The notes under the pieces were generated by a model that was given only the letters and a program-made list of their open reading frames with translations, had not been told where the DNA came from and did no database searches. The position numbers and the translations under genes are program-made. 64,000 nucleotides of DNA from the NCBI RefSeq assembly GCF_003387075.1, contig NZ_QUMQ01000001.1, positions 5,890,001 through 5,954,000 on the forward strand, given 5' to 3'. Below, piece after piece: positions 1-7,810 of the stretch. The stretch's first letter is position 1, and each line of letters opens with the position of its first letter. Origin of the DNA: Asanoa ferruginea. Lineage in GTDB: Bacteria > Actinomycetota > Actinomycetes > Mycobacteriales > Micromonosporaceae.

Positions 1-24
1 GCGCATTTTCCGCCCGGCACCACG

Positions 25-1014
25 TCAGCGGGCCAGGCGGGCCCGCAGGAAGTCGACGATCGCCGCCTTCGCGGCCTTGGCCTGGGTGGGCACCATGCCC
101 GGCATGCTGAGGAACGCGTGGCCCGCGCCGGGGTGCTCGGTGAGGGAGACGGTCGTGCCGGCGTCGCGCAGCCGCCCGGCGTAGGTGCGGCCGTGGTCGG
201 CCACCGGGTCGAGGGTCGGCACGACCACCAGCGCCGGGGGCAGGCCGCTCAGGTCGTCGGCGTAGAGCGGGGAGACCGCGCGCGGGTCGGTGCCCTCGGG
301 AGCGGCCAGCCGTTGGAACAGCTTCATCTGCGTCACGGTGAGCGTCGGGCTGTCGCCGTGCTCGGCCATCGACGGATAGTCCAGCGCCGTCGAGGTCAGG
401 TCGACGCACGGGTTGACCAGCACCTGGGCCCGCAGGGCCAGGCCGGCGTCGCGGGCCCGGATGGCGGCCAGCGCGGTCACGATCGAGCCGGCGCTCTCGC
501 CGAAGACGGCGACCCGGGCCGGATCGATGCCCCACCGTGCCGGGTCCCGCACGACCTGGCCCAGCACGTCCCAGCCGTCGTCGATCGCCGCCGACAGTGG
601 GAGGCCCGGTGCCACCAGGCGGTGCTCGACCGAGACCACCACGGCCGGTAGGCGGCCGGCGAGGTGGCTGTTGATCCAGTCGCTCTGCGCCGCCGTGCCG
701 ACGAAGCCGCCGCCGTGCACGTGCAGCACCAGCGGCAGGGCGGCCGAACCGGCGCGGGCCGGCGACGGACGGTAGACCCGGACCCGGAGCGTCCGGTCGG
801 GCAGCGCCACCTCCTGCCAGGCGATCGTGGTGCCGCGGTTGGGGAACCCCGTGACGATCCGCATCAACGGGGACGAGCGCCGGCGGTTCTCCGCGTCGCG
901 GAAGGCGGTCAGCGCCTCGGGCGGCATCGTCAGCCAGTCGGGCTCCTTGCGCAGGGCGGACAGCAGCCGGATGCCCAGCGGTGGCTGCTGCCGCGTACCC
1001 GTGGAAATGGTCAT
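25..1014 (-). CDS. alpha/beta hydrolase, HSL-type esterase
   Basis: A 329-aa cytoplasmic carboxylic-ester hydrolase of the hormone-sensitive-lipase type. The oxyanion-hole motif HGGG is at residues 100-103 and the nucleophile elbow GESAG at 172-176 (Ser174). The remaining triad members are probably Asp269 in the LDPVAD stretch and His299 in the GAGHAF stretch. Length and motif order fit the family, and there is no signal peptide. The ATG start at 1014 faces a TetR gene, and the two share an intergenic dyad, so this esterase is the likely target of that repressor. The substrate cannot be inferred; small acyl esters are typical for the family. Confidence 0.9.
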   Translation of the reverse strand: MTISTGTRQQPPLGIRLLSALRKEPDWLTMPPEALTAFRDAENRRRSSPLMRIVTGFPNRGTTIAWQEVALPDRTLRVRVYRPSPARAGSAALPLVLHVHGGGFVGTAAQSDWINSHLAGRLPAVVVSVEHRLVAPGLPLSAAIDDGWDVLGQVVRDPARWGIDPARVAVFGESAGSIVTALAAIRARDAGLALRAQVLVNPCVDLTSTALDYPSMAEHGDSPTLTVTQMKLFQRLAAPEGTDPRAVSPLYADDLSGLPPALVVVPTLDPVADHGRTYAGRLRDAGTTVSLTEHPGAGHAFLSMPGMVPTQAKAAKAAIVDFLRARLAR

Positions 1015-1037
1015 GGCTCCTCCTCGGTCGACATTTC

Positions 1038-1067
1038 GCTACTGGAAGTATCGATACCGAAGGTAGC
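1038..1067. promoter_or_regulatory. two-tier palindromic operator, probable TetR site
   Basis: A perfect 10-bp palindrome GTATCGATAC (1048-1057) is flanked at exactly 5 bp on both sides by GCTAC (1038-1042) and its complement GTAGC (1063-1067), all sharing one centre. It lies between the divergent esterase and TetR genes, just upstream of the TetR -10 element. This is where an autoregulated TetR repressor controlling both genes would bind. Confidence 0.65.
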
Positions 1068-1076
1068 ACAATTGGT

Positions 1077-1082
1077 TATCGT
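1077..1082 (+). promoter_or_regulatory. -10 element of leaderless TetR transcript
   Basis: TATCGT matches the actinobacterial TANNNT -10 pattern and lies 6 nt before the ATG at 1089, so transcription probably starts at or next to the start codon. No Shine-Dalgarno sequence precedes the ATG, consistent with a leaderless mRNA. Confidence 0.45.
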
Positions 1083-1088
1083 GTGACC

Positions 1089-1646
1089 ATGGCTCGAGCA
1101 ACCGCACCCGCCCGGCCGCCCGGCCGGCCCCGCTCCAGCGTCGACGCCACCGTCTTCGCGGCCACGCTGCGCACGGTCGACGAGCTGGGCTACACGCATG
1201 CCACCGTCGATCGGATCGCCGCCGCGGCCGGGGTCGCGAAGACCACGCTCTATCGCCGCTGGCCGTCGAAGGGCGCGCTGATCGCCGCGTGCCTGCTGGA
1301 CGCGTTCGGGCCGGTGCCGGTCGAGGGCGCCAGCCGGCAGGAGATCCTGTCGTCGGCGGTGCGCTGGGGGGCCGCGAAGGTCGCCGAGCCCGGGGTCGGC
1401 GCCGCCTTCGCGGGCGTGTTCACCGACGCCATCAACGATCCCGCCCTACGCGAGATCCTGTCGACGCAGTTCCAGGACCCTTACCGGGTCGCGCTCCAGG
1501 AGGCGCTCGGCGAGCCGGAGCAGCGGGTGCTGTTCTTCATCGACGTCATCGTAGGCACCCTGCTGCACCGGATGGGCATGACCGGCGCGCCGATGGCCGA
1601 ATCCGACGTCGACGCGCTGGTCGAGATGGTGCTCCGAATGCTCTAG
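1089..1646 (+). CDS. TetR/AcrR family transcriptional repressor
   Basis: A 185-aa regulator with an N-terminal TetR helix-turn-helix (about residues 22-62; recognition region GVAKTTLYRRWPSKGAL) and a C-terminal TetR_C-like ligand domain. The reading frame is open further upstream, but the ATG at 1089 gives a normal N-terminus with a Pro/Arg-rich tail and sits 6 nt behind a good -10, so a leaderless start is preferred. It is divergent from the esterase gene across a symmetrical operator, indicating autoregulation and control of the esterase. The stop codon overlaps the convergent ABC ATPase gene by 4 bp. The ligand is unknown. Confidence 0.9.
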   Translation: MARATAPARPPGRPRSSVDATVFAATLRTVDELGYTHATVDRIAAAAGVAKTTLYRRWPSKGALIAACLLDAFGPVPVEGASRQEILSSAVRWGAAKVAEPGVGAAFAGVFTDAINDPALREILSTQFQDPYRVALQEALGEPEQRVLFFIDVIVGTLLHRMGMTGAPMAESDVDALVEMVLRML

Positions 1647-2449
1647 CGCGCCTTGGAGAACTTCTCGTATTCCTCGACGACCTCTTCCGTCGGGCCGTCG
1701 CCGCGGATCACACCGGACTCGAGCCAGATCGTGCGCTCGCAGGTCTCCCGGATCGTGCTGATCTGGTGGCTGACGAGGAAGACCGTGCCGGCCTCCTCGC
1801 GCATCTGCTTGACCCGATCCTCGCTGCGCTTGCGGAACTTGGCGTCACCGGTCGCCAGCGCCTCGTCGATGAGCAGCACCTCGTGGCTCTTGGCGGACGC
1901 GATGGCGAAGCGCAGCCGGGCACCCATGCCGGAGGAGTAGGTGCGCATCGGCAGCGAGGCGAAGTCGCCGCGCTCGTTGATGCCGGAATAGTCGATGATG
2001 CCGGGCACCAGCCGGCGAGCCTCCGCGCGGCTCATCCCCATGGCGAGGCAGCCGAGGAGGGCGTTGCGCTCGCCCGACAGGTCGTTGAACAGGGCCGCGT
2101 TGACGCCCAGCAGCGACGGCTGGCCGGAGGTGTAGACCGCGCCGCTGTGCGGCGGCAGCAGGCCGGCGATCGCCCGCAGCATGGTCGACTTGCCGGAACC
2201 GTTGCTGCCGATGAGGCCGACCGCCTCGCCCTCGTACGCCACGAAGCTGACGCCCTTGACCGCGTGCACTTCGCGGATCATCGGCGAGCGGGTGCCGGTG
2301 AGGATCCGGCGCAGGCCGGCGACCGGGCTGGCCGCGGCGCCGCCCGAGCCGTGCACCCGGTAGACGATGTGCACGTTGTCGACCACGACGGTCGGGTGCC
2401 GGTCGGTCGGCGCGGTCTGGGTGCGCCCGTTCAGTTCTGCCTCAGCCAC
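1643..2449 (-). CDS. polysaccharide/teichoic acid ABC exporter, ATP-binding subunit
   Basis: A 268-aa nucleotide-binding subunit of the Wzt/TagH/RfbE class, which powers export of lipid-linked polysaccharide through the partner permease. Walker A is GSNGSGKST, the signature region is YSSGMGARL, and Walker B is LLIDEALATGD followed by the H-loop LVSHQ. It lacks the long C-terminal glycan-binding extension of some Wzt proteins, so coupling probably does not depend on a specific non-reducing end cap. The GTG start has an AGGAG ribosome site 7 nt upstream and overlaps the end of the permease gene by 8 bp, as expected for a two-gene operon. The adjacent surface-glycan biosynthesis genes supply the likely substrate. 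Confidence 0.9.
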   Translation of the reverse strand: MAEAELNGRTQTAPTDRHPTVVVDNVHIVYRVHGSGGAAASPVAGLRRILTGTRSPMIREVHAVKGVSFVAYEGEAVGLIGSNGSGKSTMLRAIAGLLPPHSGAVYTSGQPSLLGVNAALFNDLSGERNALLGCLAMGMSRAEARRLVPGIIDYSGINERGDFASLPMRTYSSGMGARLRFAIASAKSHEVLLIDEALATGDAKFRKRSEDRVKQMREEAGTVFLVSHQISTIRETCERTIWLESGVIRGDGPTEEVVEEYEKFSKAR

Positions 2450-3338
2450 GGCCGTACTCCTGCTCTCCGCGCCAAAAGTAGATGTAGCCGCCGATCCCGA
2501 TCACCACGGTCCAACCGATGGCGTACGCCCAGAGCTGCCCCACCGGCGAGGCGAGCGGGACGTCTTCCATCAGGGCGTGCCGGGCCAGCTCGATGTAGAC
2601 CAGCAGGGGATTGGCCTCGATGATGTTCGACGCCAGCGGCGACAGGTGGTCCTCGAAGTTCGCGACGCTGTAGAGCACGCCCGAGCCATACATCCAGGTG
2701 CGCATGACGAACGGCATGACCTGCTTGAGGTCGGTGAGCTTGGCGCCCAGCCGGGCCATCGCCAGGGCCAGGCCGGCGTTGAACACCGACTGGAGCAGCA
2801 GCGTCGGGATGAGCAGCAGCCACTCGATCGTGATCGGCTCGCCACTGACCAGCACGATGCCGATCAGCACGACCATCGCCGCGATGAGGCTCTGGAACTG
2901 GGTCAGCATCACCGAGATCGGCAGCACGGCGCGCGGGAAGTGCAGCGCCCGGATGAGGCCGAGGTTCGCGACGATCGACTGGGTGCCCTGCTGGACGACC
3001 GTCTGCGTGAAGGTGAAGACGAACAGGCCCGTGCACAGGTAGGCGATGAAGTTGTCGACCTGGCTGCGGGTGTTGAGCACCACGCCGAAGATCAGGTAGT
3101 AGACGCCCGCGTTGGCCAGCGGCGTGAGCACCTGCCAGAGCTGGCCCAGCCGAGCGGTGCTGAACGCGGCGACGAGCTTGGCGTTCGCGTACTCCGTGAT
3201 GAAGTTTCGGTATTGCCAGAGTTGTCGGGTGTATACGCCCAGGCTGGGGCGGGATCCGGCGACTTTGAGCCCGTGACGGGCGGCCAACTGCCGCAGCTGC
3301 AGATCCGAGCCCGGCTCGGTGACTGCGGTATCGGCCAT
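2442..3338 (-). CDS. polysaccharide ABC exporter, ABC-2 type permease
   Basis: A 298-aa integral membrane permease of the Wzm/TagG/RfbD class. The N-terminal cytoplasmic segment contains LWQYRNFI and the QLWQVLTPL motif typical of this family. About six hydrophobic segments follow, ending in a Tyr/Trp-containing tail. The ATG at 3338 is preferred because GGAG lies 8 nt upstream; a GTG 9 nt earlier is poorly spaced. It forms an exporter with the overlapping downstream ATPase. The gene is divergent from a TetR regulator, with repeated palindromic elements between them, so glycan export may be repressor-controlled. Confidence 0.9.
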   Translation of the reverse strand: MADTAVTEPGSDLQLRQLAARHGLKVAGSRPSLGVYTRQLWQYRNFITEYANAKLVAAFSTARLGQLWQVLTPLANAGVYYLIFGVVLNTRSQVDNFIAYLCTGLFVFTFTQTVVQQGTQSIVANLGLIRALHFPRAVLPISVMLTQFQSLIAAMVVLIGIVLVSGEPITIEWLLLIPTLLLQSVFNAGLALAMARLGAKLTDLKQVMPFVMRTWMYGSGVLYSVANFEDHLSPLASNIIEANPLLVYIELARHALMEDVPLASPVGQLWAYAIGWTVVIGIGGYIYFWRGEQEYGRG

Positions 3339-3376
3339 GCTGGTCACTCCACGTGGTCATGCGAAAACGGTCATGG

Positions 3377-3440
3377 ACGTCGCGACTCGGGCGCAAGCCC
3401 CGTCGACATCAGCAGAGGCTAACCGCGCGTACGTCGCGAC
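3377..3440. promoter_or_regulatory. repeated ACGTCGCGAC elements, candidate TetR operators
   Basis: The 10-mer ACGTCGCGAC occurs at 3377-3386 and again at 3431-3440. The second copy continues to form the perfect palindrome CGTCGCGACG (3432-3441). Both lie between the divergent permease and TetR starts. A repeated palindromic word in such a short gap suggests binding sites for the neighbouring TetR. Confidence 0.4.
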
Positions 3441-3461
3441 GCAACCGTACCGTCGCTGCGC

Positions 3462-3467
3462 TATATT
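3462..3467 (+). promoter_or_regulatory. -10 element of leaderless TetR transcript
   Basis: TATATT, close to the consensus, ends 6 nt before the ATG at 3474. The spacing places transcription initiation at the start codon, consistent with a leaderless mRNA. Confidence 0.45.
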
Positions 3468-3473
3468 GCCTCG

Positions 3474-4076
3474 ATGACGATCGAGAATAGACGCTCCGTG
3501 GCGGGCGCCGCGGTGTTGCGGGGTGACATCACCACCGCCCTGCGGCGCGCCCTGCTCGAGGAGTTGGCGGCCAACGGTTACGGGCGACTCTCGATCGAAG
3601 CGGTGGCCCGGCGGGCCGGCGTGGCCAAGACCGCGGTCTACCGGCGCTGGAACGCCAAACTCGACATGGTGCTCGAGGTGGTGACCGAGGTCGCCGGCCG
3701 CAAGCTCTCGCTGCCCGACACCGGCAGCCTGCGCGGTGACCTGCGGCTCGTCCTCCAGATTCTGGCCGAGGCGCTGCGCCACCCGCTGGCCTCCCAGATC
3801 ATCCCTGACCTGCTGGCCGAGACCGGCCGCGACCCCGACATCGCCGCCGCGCTCGACCGCGCGCGACGGACGGTCCAGGACGAGGTCGGCGTACGCCTGA
3901 TCAACCGCGCGATCGAGCGCGGCGAACTGCCGGCCGACACCGACGCCGACCTCGCCGTCGACCTGGTCGTCGGTCCGCTCTACTGGCGGCTGGCGATCGC
4001 GCGGCTCCCGCTGACGCCCGACGATCTGTCCAAGCTGGCCGACGCCACCCTGGCAGCGCTGTCCGCGGAGACGTGA
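3474..4076 (+). CDS. TetR/AcrR family transcriptional regulator
   Basis: A 200-aa regulator. The N-terminal helix-turn-helix includes YGRLSIEAVARRAGVAKTAV and YRRWNAK, followed by a C-terminal domain resembling TetR_C_11/16 (LRGDLRLVLQILAEALRHP and a later LAVDLVVGPLYWRL). The latter is the usual signature of this subfamily. It is divergent from the Wzm/Wzt exporter and 94 bp upstream of the aminotransferase that opens the glycan cluster, so it may tune surface-glycan assembly or export. No ligand can be proposed. Confidence 0.88.
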   Translation: MTIENRRSVAGAAVLRGDITTALRRALLEELAANGYGRLSIEAVARRAGVAKTAVYRRWNAKLDMVLEVVTEVAGRKLSLPDTGSLRGDLRLVLQILAEALRHPLASQIIPDLLAETGRDPDIAAALDRARRTVQDEVGVRLINRAIERGELPADTDADLAVDLVVGPLYWRLAIARLPLTPDDLSKLADATLAALSAET

Positions 4077-4170
4077 TGGTCTTTCGCGCCGCGTAGCGCG
4101 ACAGGTTAGGGTCGGTGCCCCGGTCGAACCACCCGCCCCTCAACCGGGTTCGTCCAGAAGGAACCCATTC

Positions 4171-5280
4171 ATGACCAATTCCAGTCAGGACCCGATCCCG
4201 CCGGCCCGACCGGTGATCGGTGAGCGTGAGATCGAAGCGGCCGTCCGCGTGCTACGCAGCGGAATGGTGGTTCAAGGACCCGAGGTCGCCGCGTTCGAGC
4301 AGGAGTTCGCCGAGATCGTCGACGGCCGGCACTGCGTCGCCGTCAACTCCGGCACCTCCGCGCTCCAGCTCACCCTCCTGGGCATGGGCATCGGTCCTGG
4401 CGACGAGGTGATCGTCCCCTCGTTCTCGTTCGCCGCCAGCGCCAACGCCATCCGCCTGGTCGGCGCCTCGCCGGTCTTCGCCGACATCGAGCCGGCCAGC
4501 TTCTGCATCGACCCTGACGCCATCGCGGCCGCGATCACCCCGCGCACCGCCGCCGTCATGCCGGTCCACCTCTACGGCCAGCCCGCGGCGATGGACCGCA
4601 TCATGGAGCTGGCACAGCGGCACGGCATCGCCGTCGTCGAAGACGCGGCACAGGCGCACGGCGCGGCGTTGCACGGCAAGCCGGTGGGAGCGTTCGGGCT
4701 CGCCGGATGCTTCAGTTTCTACCCGACCAAGAACATGCACTCGCTCGAGGGCGGCATGATCACCACCGCCGACGCCGGGCTCGCGCGCACCCTGCGGTTG
4801 CTGCGCAACCAGGGCATGGAGCAGCGCTACGCCAACGAGATCGTCGGCGCCAACATGCGCCTGACCGATGTGGCCGCGGCGATCGGCCGGGTGCAGCTCA
4901 CCCAGCTCGCCGGCTGGACCGAGCAGCGGCGGGCCAACGCCAAGGTGCTCGACTCGCGGATCACCGCGTGCACCGTCCCGCCGGTGGCCGACGGCGCGCA
5001 GCACGTCTACCACCAGTACACGGTGCGGGTGCGGGGCGACCGCGACGCGGCGCAGGCCCACCTCAAGGCCCAGGGCGTCGGCAGCGCGGTCTACTACCCG
5101 ACGCCGATCCACCGGCTCAAGCCCTACCTCGGCGCCGACGGCAGGCCCGGCCCGTGGGATCTGCCGGAGACCGAGCGGGCCGCGGCCGAGGTGCTCTCCC
5201 TGCCGGTGTTCCCGACGCTGACGCCGGCGGAGCTCGACCGGATCGCGGAGGCGACCAACGGCACGGCGGGTGCCCGATGA
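4171..5280 (+). CDS. DegT/DnrJ/EryC1/StrS aminotransferase, WbpE/WlbC-like
   Basis: A 369-aa PLP-dependent sugar aminotransferase. The PLP Schiff-base lysine is Lys187 in FYPTKNMHSLEGG, and the EDAAQAHGA segment (157-165) contributes the Asp that holds the pyridine nitrogen. The sugar-nucleotide 3-keto substrate is suggested by context: the next gene, overlapping by 4 nt, is a WlbA/WbpB-type 3-dehydrogenase, and a WbpA-type 6-dehydrogenase and WbpD-type acetyltransferase lie downstream. In that route the enzyme transfers an amino group from glutamate to C3 of UDP-3-keto-GlcNAcA. Other 3- or 4-amino sugars remain possible on sequence alone. Confidence 0.88.
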   Translation: MTNSSQDPIPPARPVIGEREIEAAVRVLRSGMVVQGPEVAAFEQEFAEIVDGRHCVAVNSGTSALQLTLLGMGIGPGDEVIVPSFSFAASANAIRLVGASPVFADIEPASFCIDPDAIAAAITPRTAAVMPVHLYGQPAAMDRIMELAQRHGIAVVEDAAQAHGAALHGKPVGAFGLAGCFSFYPTKNMHSLEGGMITTADAGLARTLRLLRNQGMEQRYANEIVGANMRLTDVAAAIGRVQLTQLAGWTEQRRANAKVLDSRITACTVPPVADGAQHVYHQYTVRVRGDRDAAQAHLKAQGVGSAVYYPTPIHRLKPYLGADGRPGPWDLPETERAAAEVLSLPVFPTLTPAELDRIAEATNGTAGAR

Positions 5281-6269
5281 GCGCCAACACGTTGCGCGCC
5301 GGCCTGATCGGTCTCGGTGCGATGGGCCGCAACCACGCCCGGGTCCTGCGCGGGCTCGACGGCGTCGACCTGGTGGCCGTCGTCGACCCGGCCGGTGACG
5401 CCGCCGGCTCGGTGCGCGACCTGCCGGTGCTCTCGACGGTCGCCGAACTCGTCGCGCTCGGCGTCGACTACGCGGTGGTCGCGTGCCCGACCGGCCTGCA
5501 CGAGGAGGTCGGCCTCGAGCTCGCCGCCGGCGGTGTCGCCGCGCTGATCGAGAAGCCGCTGGCGCCGAGCGTCGAGGCCGGGCGCCGGCTGGTCGAGGCG
5601 TTCGAGTCGGCCGGGCTGGTCGCGGGTGTCGGTCACATCGAGCGCTACAACCCCGCGTTGCAGAGCCTGCGCTCGCGGCTGGAGGCCGGTGAGCTCGGCG
5701 AGGTGCTCCAGGTCGTCACCCGGCGGCAGGGCCCGTTCCCGCATCGGATCGCCGACGTGGGCGTCGTGATGGACCTCGCCACCCACGACATCGACCTGAC
5801 CAGTTGGGTGACCGGGCAGGCCTACACCTCGATCTCGGCGCACACCGCGTTCCGCAGCGGCCGGCAGCACGAGGACATGGTCGCCGCGACCGGGCGGCTC
5901 GCCGACGGCACGATCGTCAACCACCTCGTCAACTGGCTCAGCCCGTTCAAGGAGCGGTCCACTGTGGTCACCGGCGACCGGGGTTGCTTCATCGCCGACA
6001 CGCTCACGGCCGACCTGACGTTCTACGCCAACGGCGCGTTCGGCACGGAGTGGGAGGCGCTGCGCGCGTTCCGCGGCGTCGCCGAGGGCGACATGATCCG
6101 CTACGCGATACCGAAGCGGGAGCCGCTGCTCGTCGAGCACGAGCGGTTCCGCGACGCGGTGGAGGGCAAGCAGAGCGACATCGTCACGTTGCGCCAGGCC
6201 CTGCGTACGGTCGAGGTGTCGGCGGCGGTGCTCGACTCGGCCAAGCGTGGCGTTACCGTCTCGCTATGA
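5277..6269 (+). CDS. Gfo/Idh/MocA oxidoreductase, WlbA/WbpB-like UDP-sugar 3-dehydrogenase
   Basis: A 330-aa NAD(P)-dependent oxidoreductase. The N-terminal Rossmann motif GLGAMG is at residues 12-17 and the family EKP signature at 92-94 (IEKPLAP). The C-terminal GFO/IDH domain contains GHIERYNP and DLATHDIDL, the latter typical of the WlbA branch. In Bordetella and Pseudomonas the orthologous enzyme oxidises C3 of UDP-GlcNAcA, with 2-oxoglutarate regenerating NAD. Its start overlaps the aminotransferase stop (ATGA) and its stop overlaps the next glycosyltransferase start (ATGA), so these genes are translationally coupled. Confidence 0.88.
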   Translation: MSANTLRAGLIGLGAMGRNHARVLRGLDGVDLVAVVDPAGDAAGSVRDLPVLSTVAELVALGVDYAVVACPTGLHEEVGLELAAGGVAALIEKPLAPSVEAGRRLVEAFESAGLVAGVGHIERYNPALQSLRSRLEAGELGEVLQVVTRRQGPFPHRIADVGVVMDLATHDIDLTSWVTGQAYTSISAHTAFRSGRQHEDMVAATGRLADGTIVNHLVNWLSPFKERSTVVTGDRGCFIADTLTADLTFYANGAFGTEWEALRAFRGVAEGDMIRYAIPKREPLLVEHERFRDAVEGKQSDIVTLRQALRTVEVSAAVLDSAKRGVTVSL

Positions 6270-7810
6270 CGTCACCGACCCGCGGCCGCGTGGTGATGAT
6301 CGTCGACAACGGTGTCGTCGGCGACTCGCGTGTGCAGAAGGCCGCCCGATCGGCCGCCGACCTGGGCTGGGACGTCGTCCTGCTCGGCGTGCTCGGCGGC
6401 GGCTCACCGCAGGAGACCTGGCGGATCGGCGACGCGCAGGTGCGGCTGCTGCGGGTCGGCCGCGGCCTCGGGCGGCGCCCCACCGAGTTCCAGCGCTCCC
6501 TGCGACGCCCGCTGGCCTACCCGCCGGGCTACCAGGCCGGCTACCGGATCCAGAAGATCAAGGCCCGGCAGGCCGCGCTGCGCGAGCGCTGGACGGCCCT
6601 GGAGGTTGCCGGTGGTCGGCTGCGCGAGGTGTCCGGCAAGGCCGTGCTCACCCCGCTGCGGGCGCTGGCGAAGGCGACCAGCCTCTGGGTCCGCTTCCGG
6701 GCCCGTGAGCTGCGCCGGCTGAAGGCCGCCCGGGAAAACCCGGCCACACCGTTGACCAGGCTGTCGATCGCGGCCTGGCAGAAGCTGCTCGGCGACCGGG
6801 CCTGGCGCCGGCTCGACCCCGGCCTGTGGGACTACGAGATCGCGTTCGCGCCGGTGATCGACGCGTTGGCGCCCGACATCATCCACGCGCACGACTTCCG
6901 GATGGTCGGCGTCGGCGTCCGGGCCCGGATGCGGGCGCGGGCGGTGGGCCGCGACACCCGCCTGCTCTGGGACGCGCACGAGTTCGTCGCCGGGATCAAC
7001 GGCCGGCCGGACAACCCGCGCTGGCTGCCGGGCCAGGTGTCCTACGTGGCGGAGTACGCGCCGGCCGCCGACGCGGTCGTGACCGTTTCCGACACCCTCG
7101 CCGACCTGCTCCAGGAGACCCACGGGCTGGCGTCCCGGCCGCGGGTCGTGCTCAACGCCCCCGCCGCCGACCCGCCGGAGAAGGACCCGAGCATCCCCAC
7201 GCCCGACCTGCGCGCCCTCTGCGGGGTCGGTCCGGGCACGCCGCTGCTCGTCTACAGCGGCGCCGTCAACCCGTCCCGCGGCGTCGACGTGATGGTCGAC
7301 GCGCTGCCACAGTTGCCCGACGCGCACATCGCGCTCGTGACGCTGCACCCCAGCGTCAGCGTTCCGGCCGCCGACGCGCTGCGCGAGCGCGCGGTAGCGC
7401 TCGGCGTCGCCGACCGCGTCCACCTGTTGCCCTATGTGCCGCACTGGCAGGTCGCCGAGTTCCTGGCCGCGGCCGACGTGGGTGTCGTGCCGATCCTGCA
7501 CAACCTCAACCACGAACTGGCTCTGATCACCAAGTTCCTGGAGTACGCGCACGCCCGGCTGCCGATCGTGGTCAGCGACGTGCGCACGATGGCCGAGACC
7601 ACCCGGGCCACCGGCCAGGGCGAGGTCTTCACGGCCGGCGATGTCGACGACTACGTCCGTGCCGTGCGCGCCGTTCTCGCCGACCCGCAGCGCTACCGGG
7701 CCGCCTACGACAAGCCCGCGCTGCTGGAGGCGTGGACCTGGGAAGCGCAGACCCGGGTGCTCGACGAGAGCTACGTCGAGCTGATGGGCGGCAGGAAGAG
7801 CGGGTCGTAG
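6266..7810 (+). CDS. GT-B glycosyltransferase (paralogue 1 of 3)
   Basis: A 514-aa cytosolic glycosyltransferase with two Rossmann-like halves. The N-terminal domain opens with VVMIVDNGVVGDSRVQK and carries DIIHAHDFRMVGVG. A Lys/Arg-rich helical insert (about residues 90-180) may touch the membrane. The C-terminal GT4-like domain includes LLVYSGAVNPSRGVDVMVDA and HELALITKFLEYAHARLP, the last corresponding to the nucleotide-binding E-x7-E region. Two paralogues lie 5 kb and 8 kb downstream. The ATG start overlaps the previous stop, and the 3' end overlaps the convergent glycosyltransferase gene by 40 bp. Donor and acceptor are unknown, probably for the surface polymer built by this cluster. 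Confidence 0.85.
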   Translation: MTSPTRGRVVMIVDNGVVGDSRVQKAARSAADLGWDVVLLGVLGGGSPQETWRIGDAQVRLLRVGRGLGRRPTEFQRSLRRPLAYPPGYQAGYRIQKIKARQAALRERWTALEVAGGRLREVSGKAVLTPLRALAKATSLWVRFRARELRRLKAARENPATPLTRLSIAAWQKLLGDRAWRRLDPGLWDYEIAFAPVIDALAPDIIHAHDFRMVGVGVRARMRARAVGRDTRLLWDAHEFVAGINGRPDNPRWLPGQVSYVAEYAPAADAVVTVSDTLADLLQETHGLASRPRVVLNAPAADPPEKDPSIPTPDLRALCGVGPGTPLLVYSGAVNPSRGVDVMVDALPQLPDAHIALVTLHPSVSVPAADALRERAVALGVADRVHLLPYVPHWQVAEFLAAADVGVVPILHNLNHELALITKFLEYAHARLPIVVSDVRTMAETTRATGQGEVFTAGDVDDYVRAVRAVLADPQRYRAAYDKPALLEAWTWEAQTRVLDESYVELMGGRKSGS

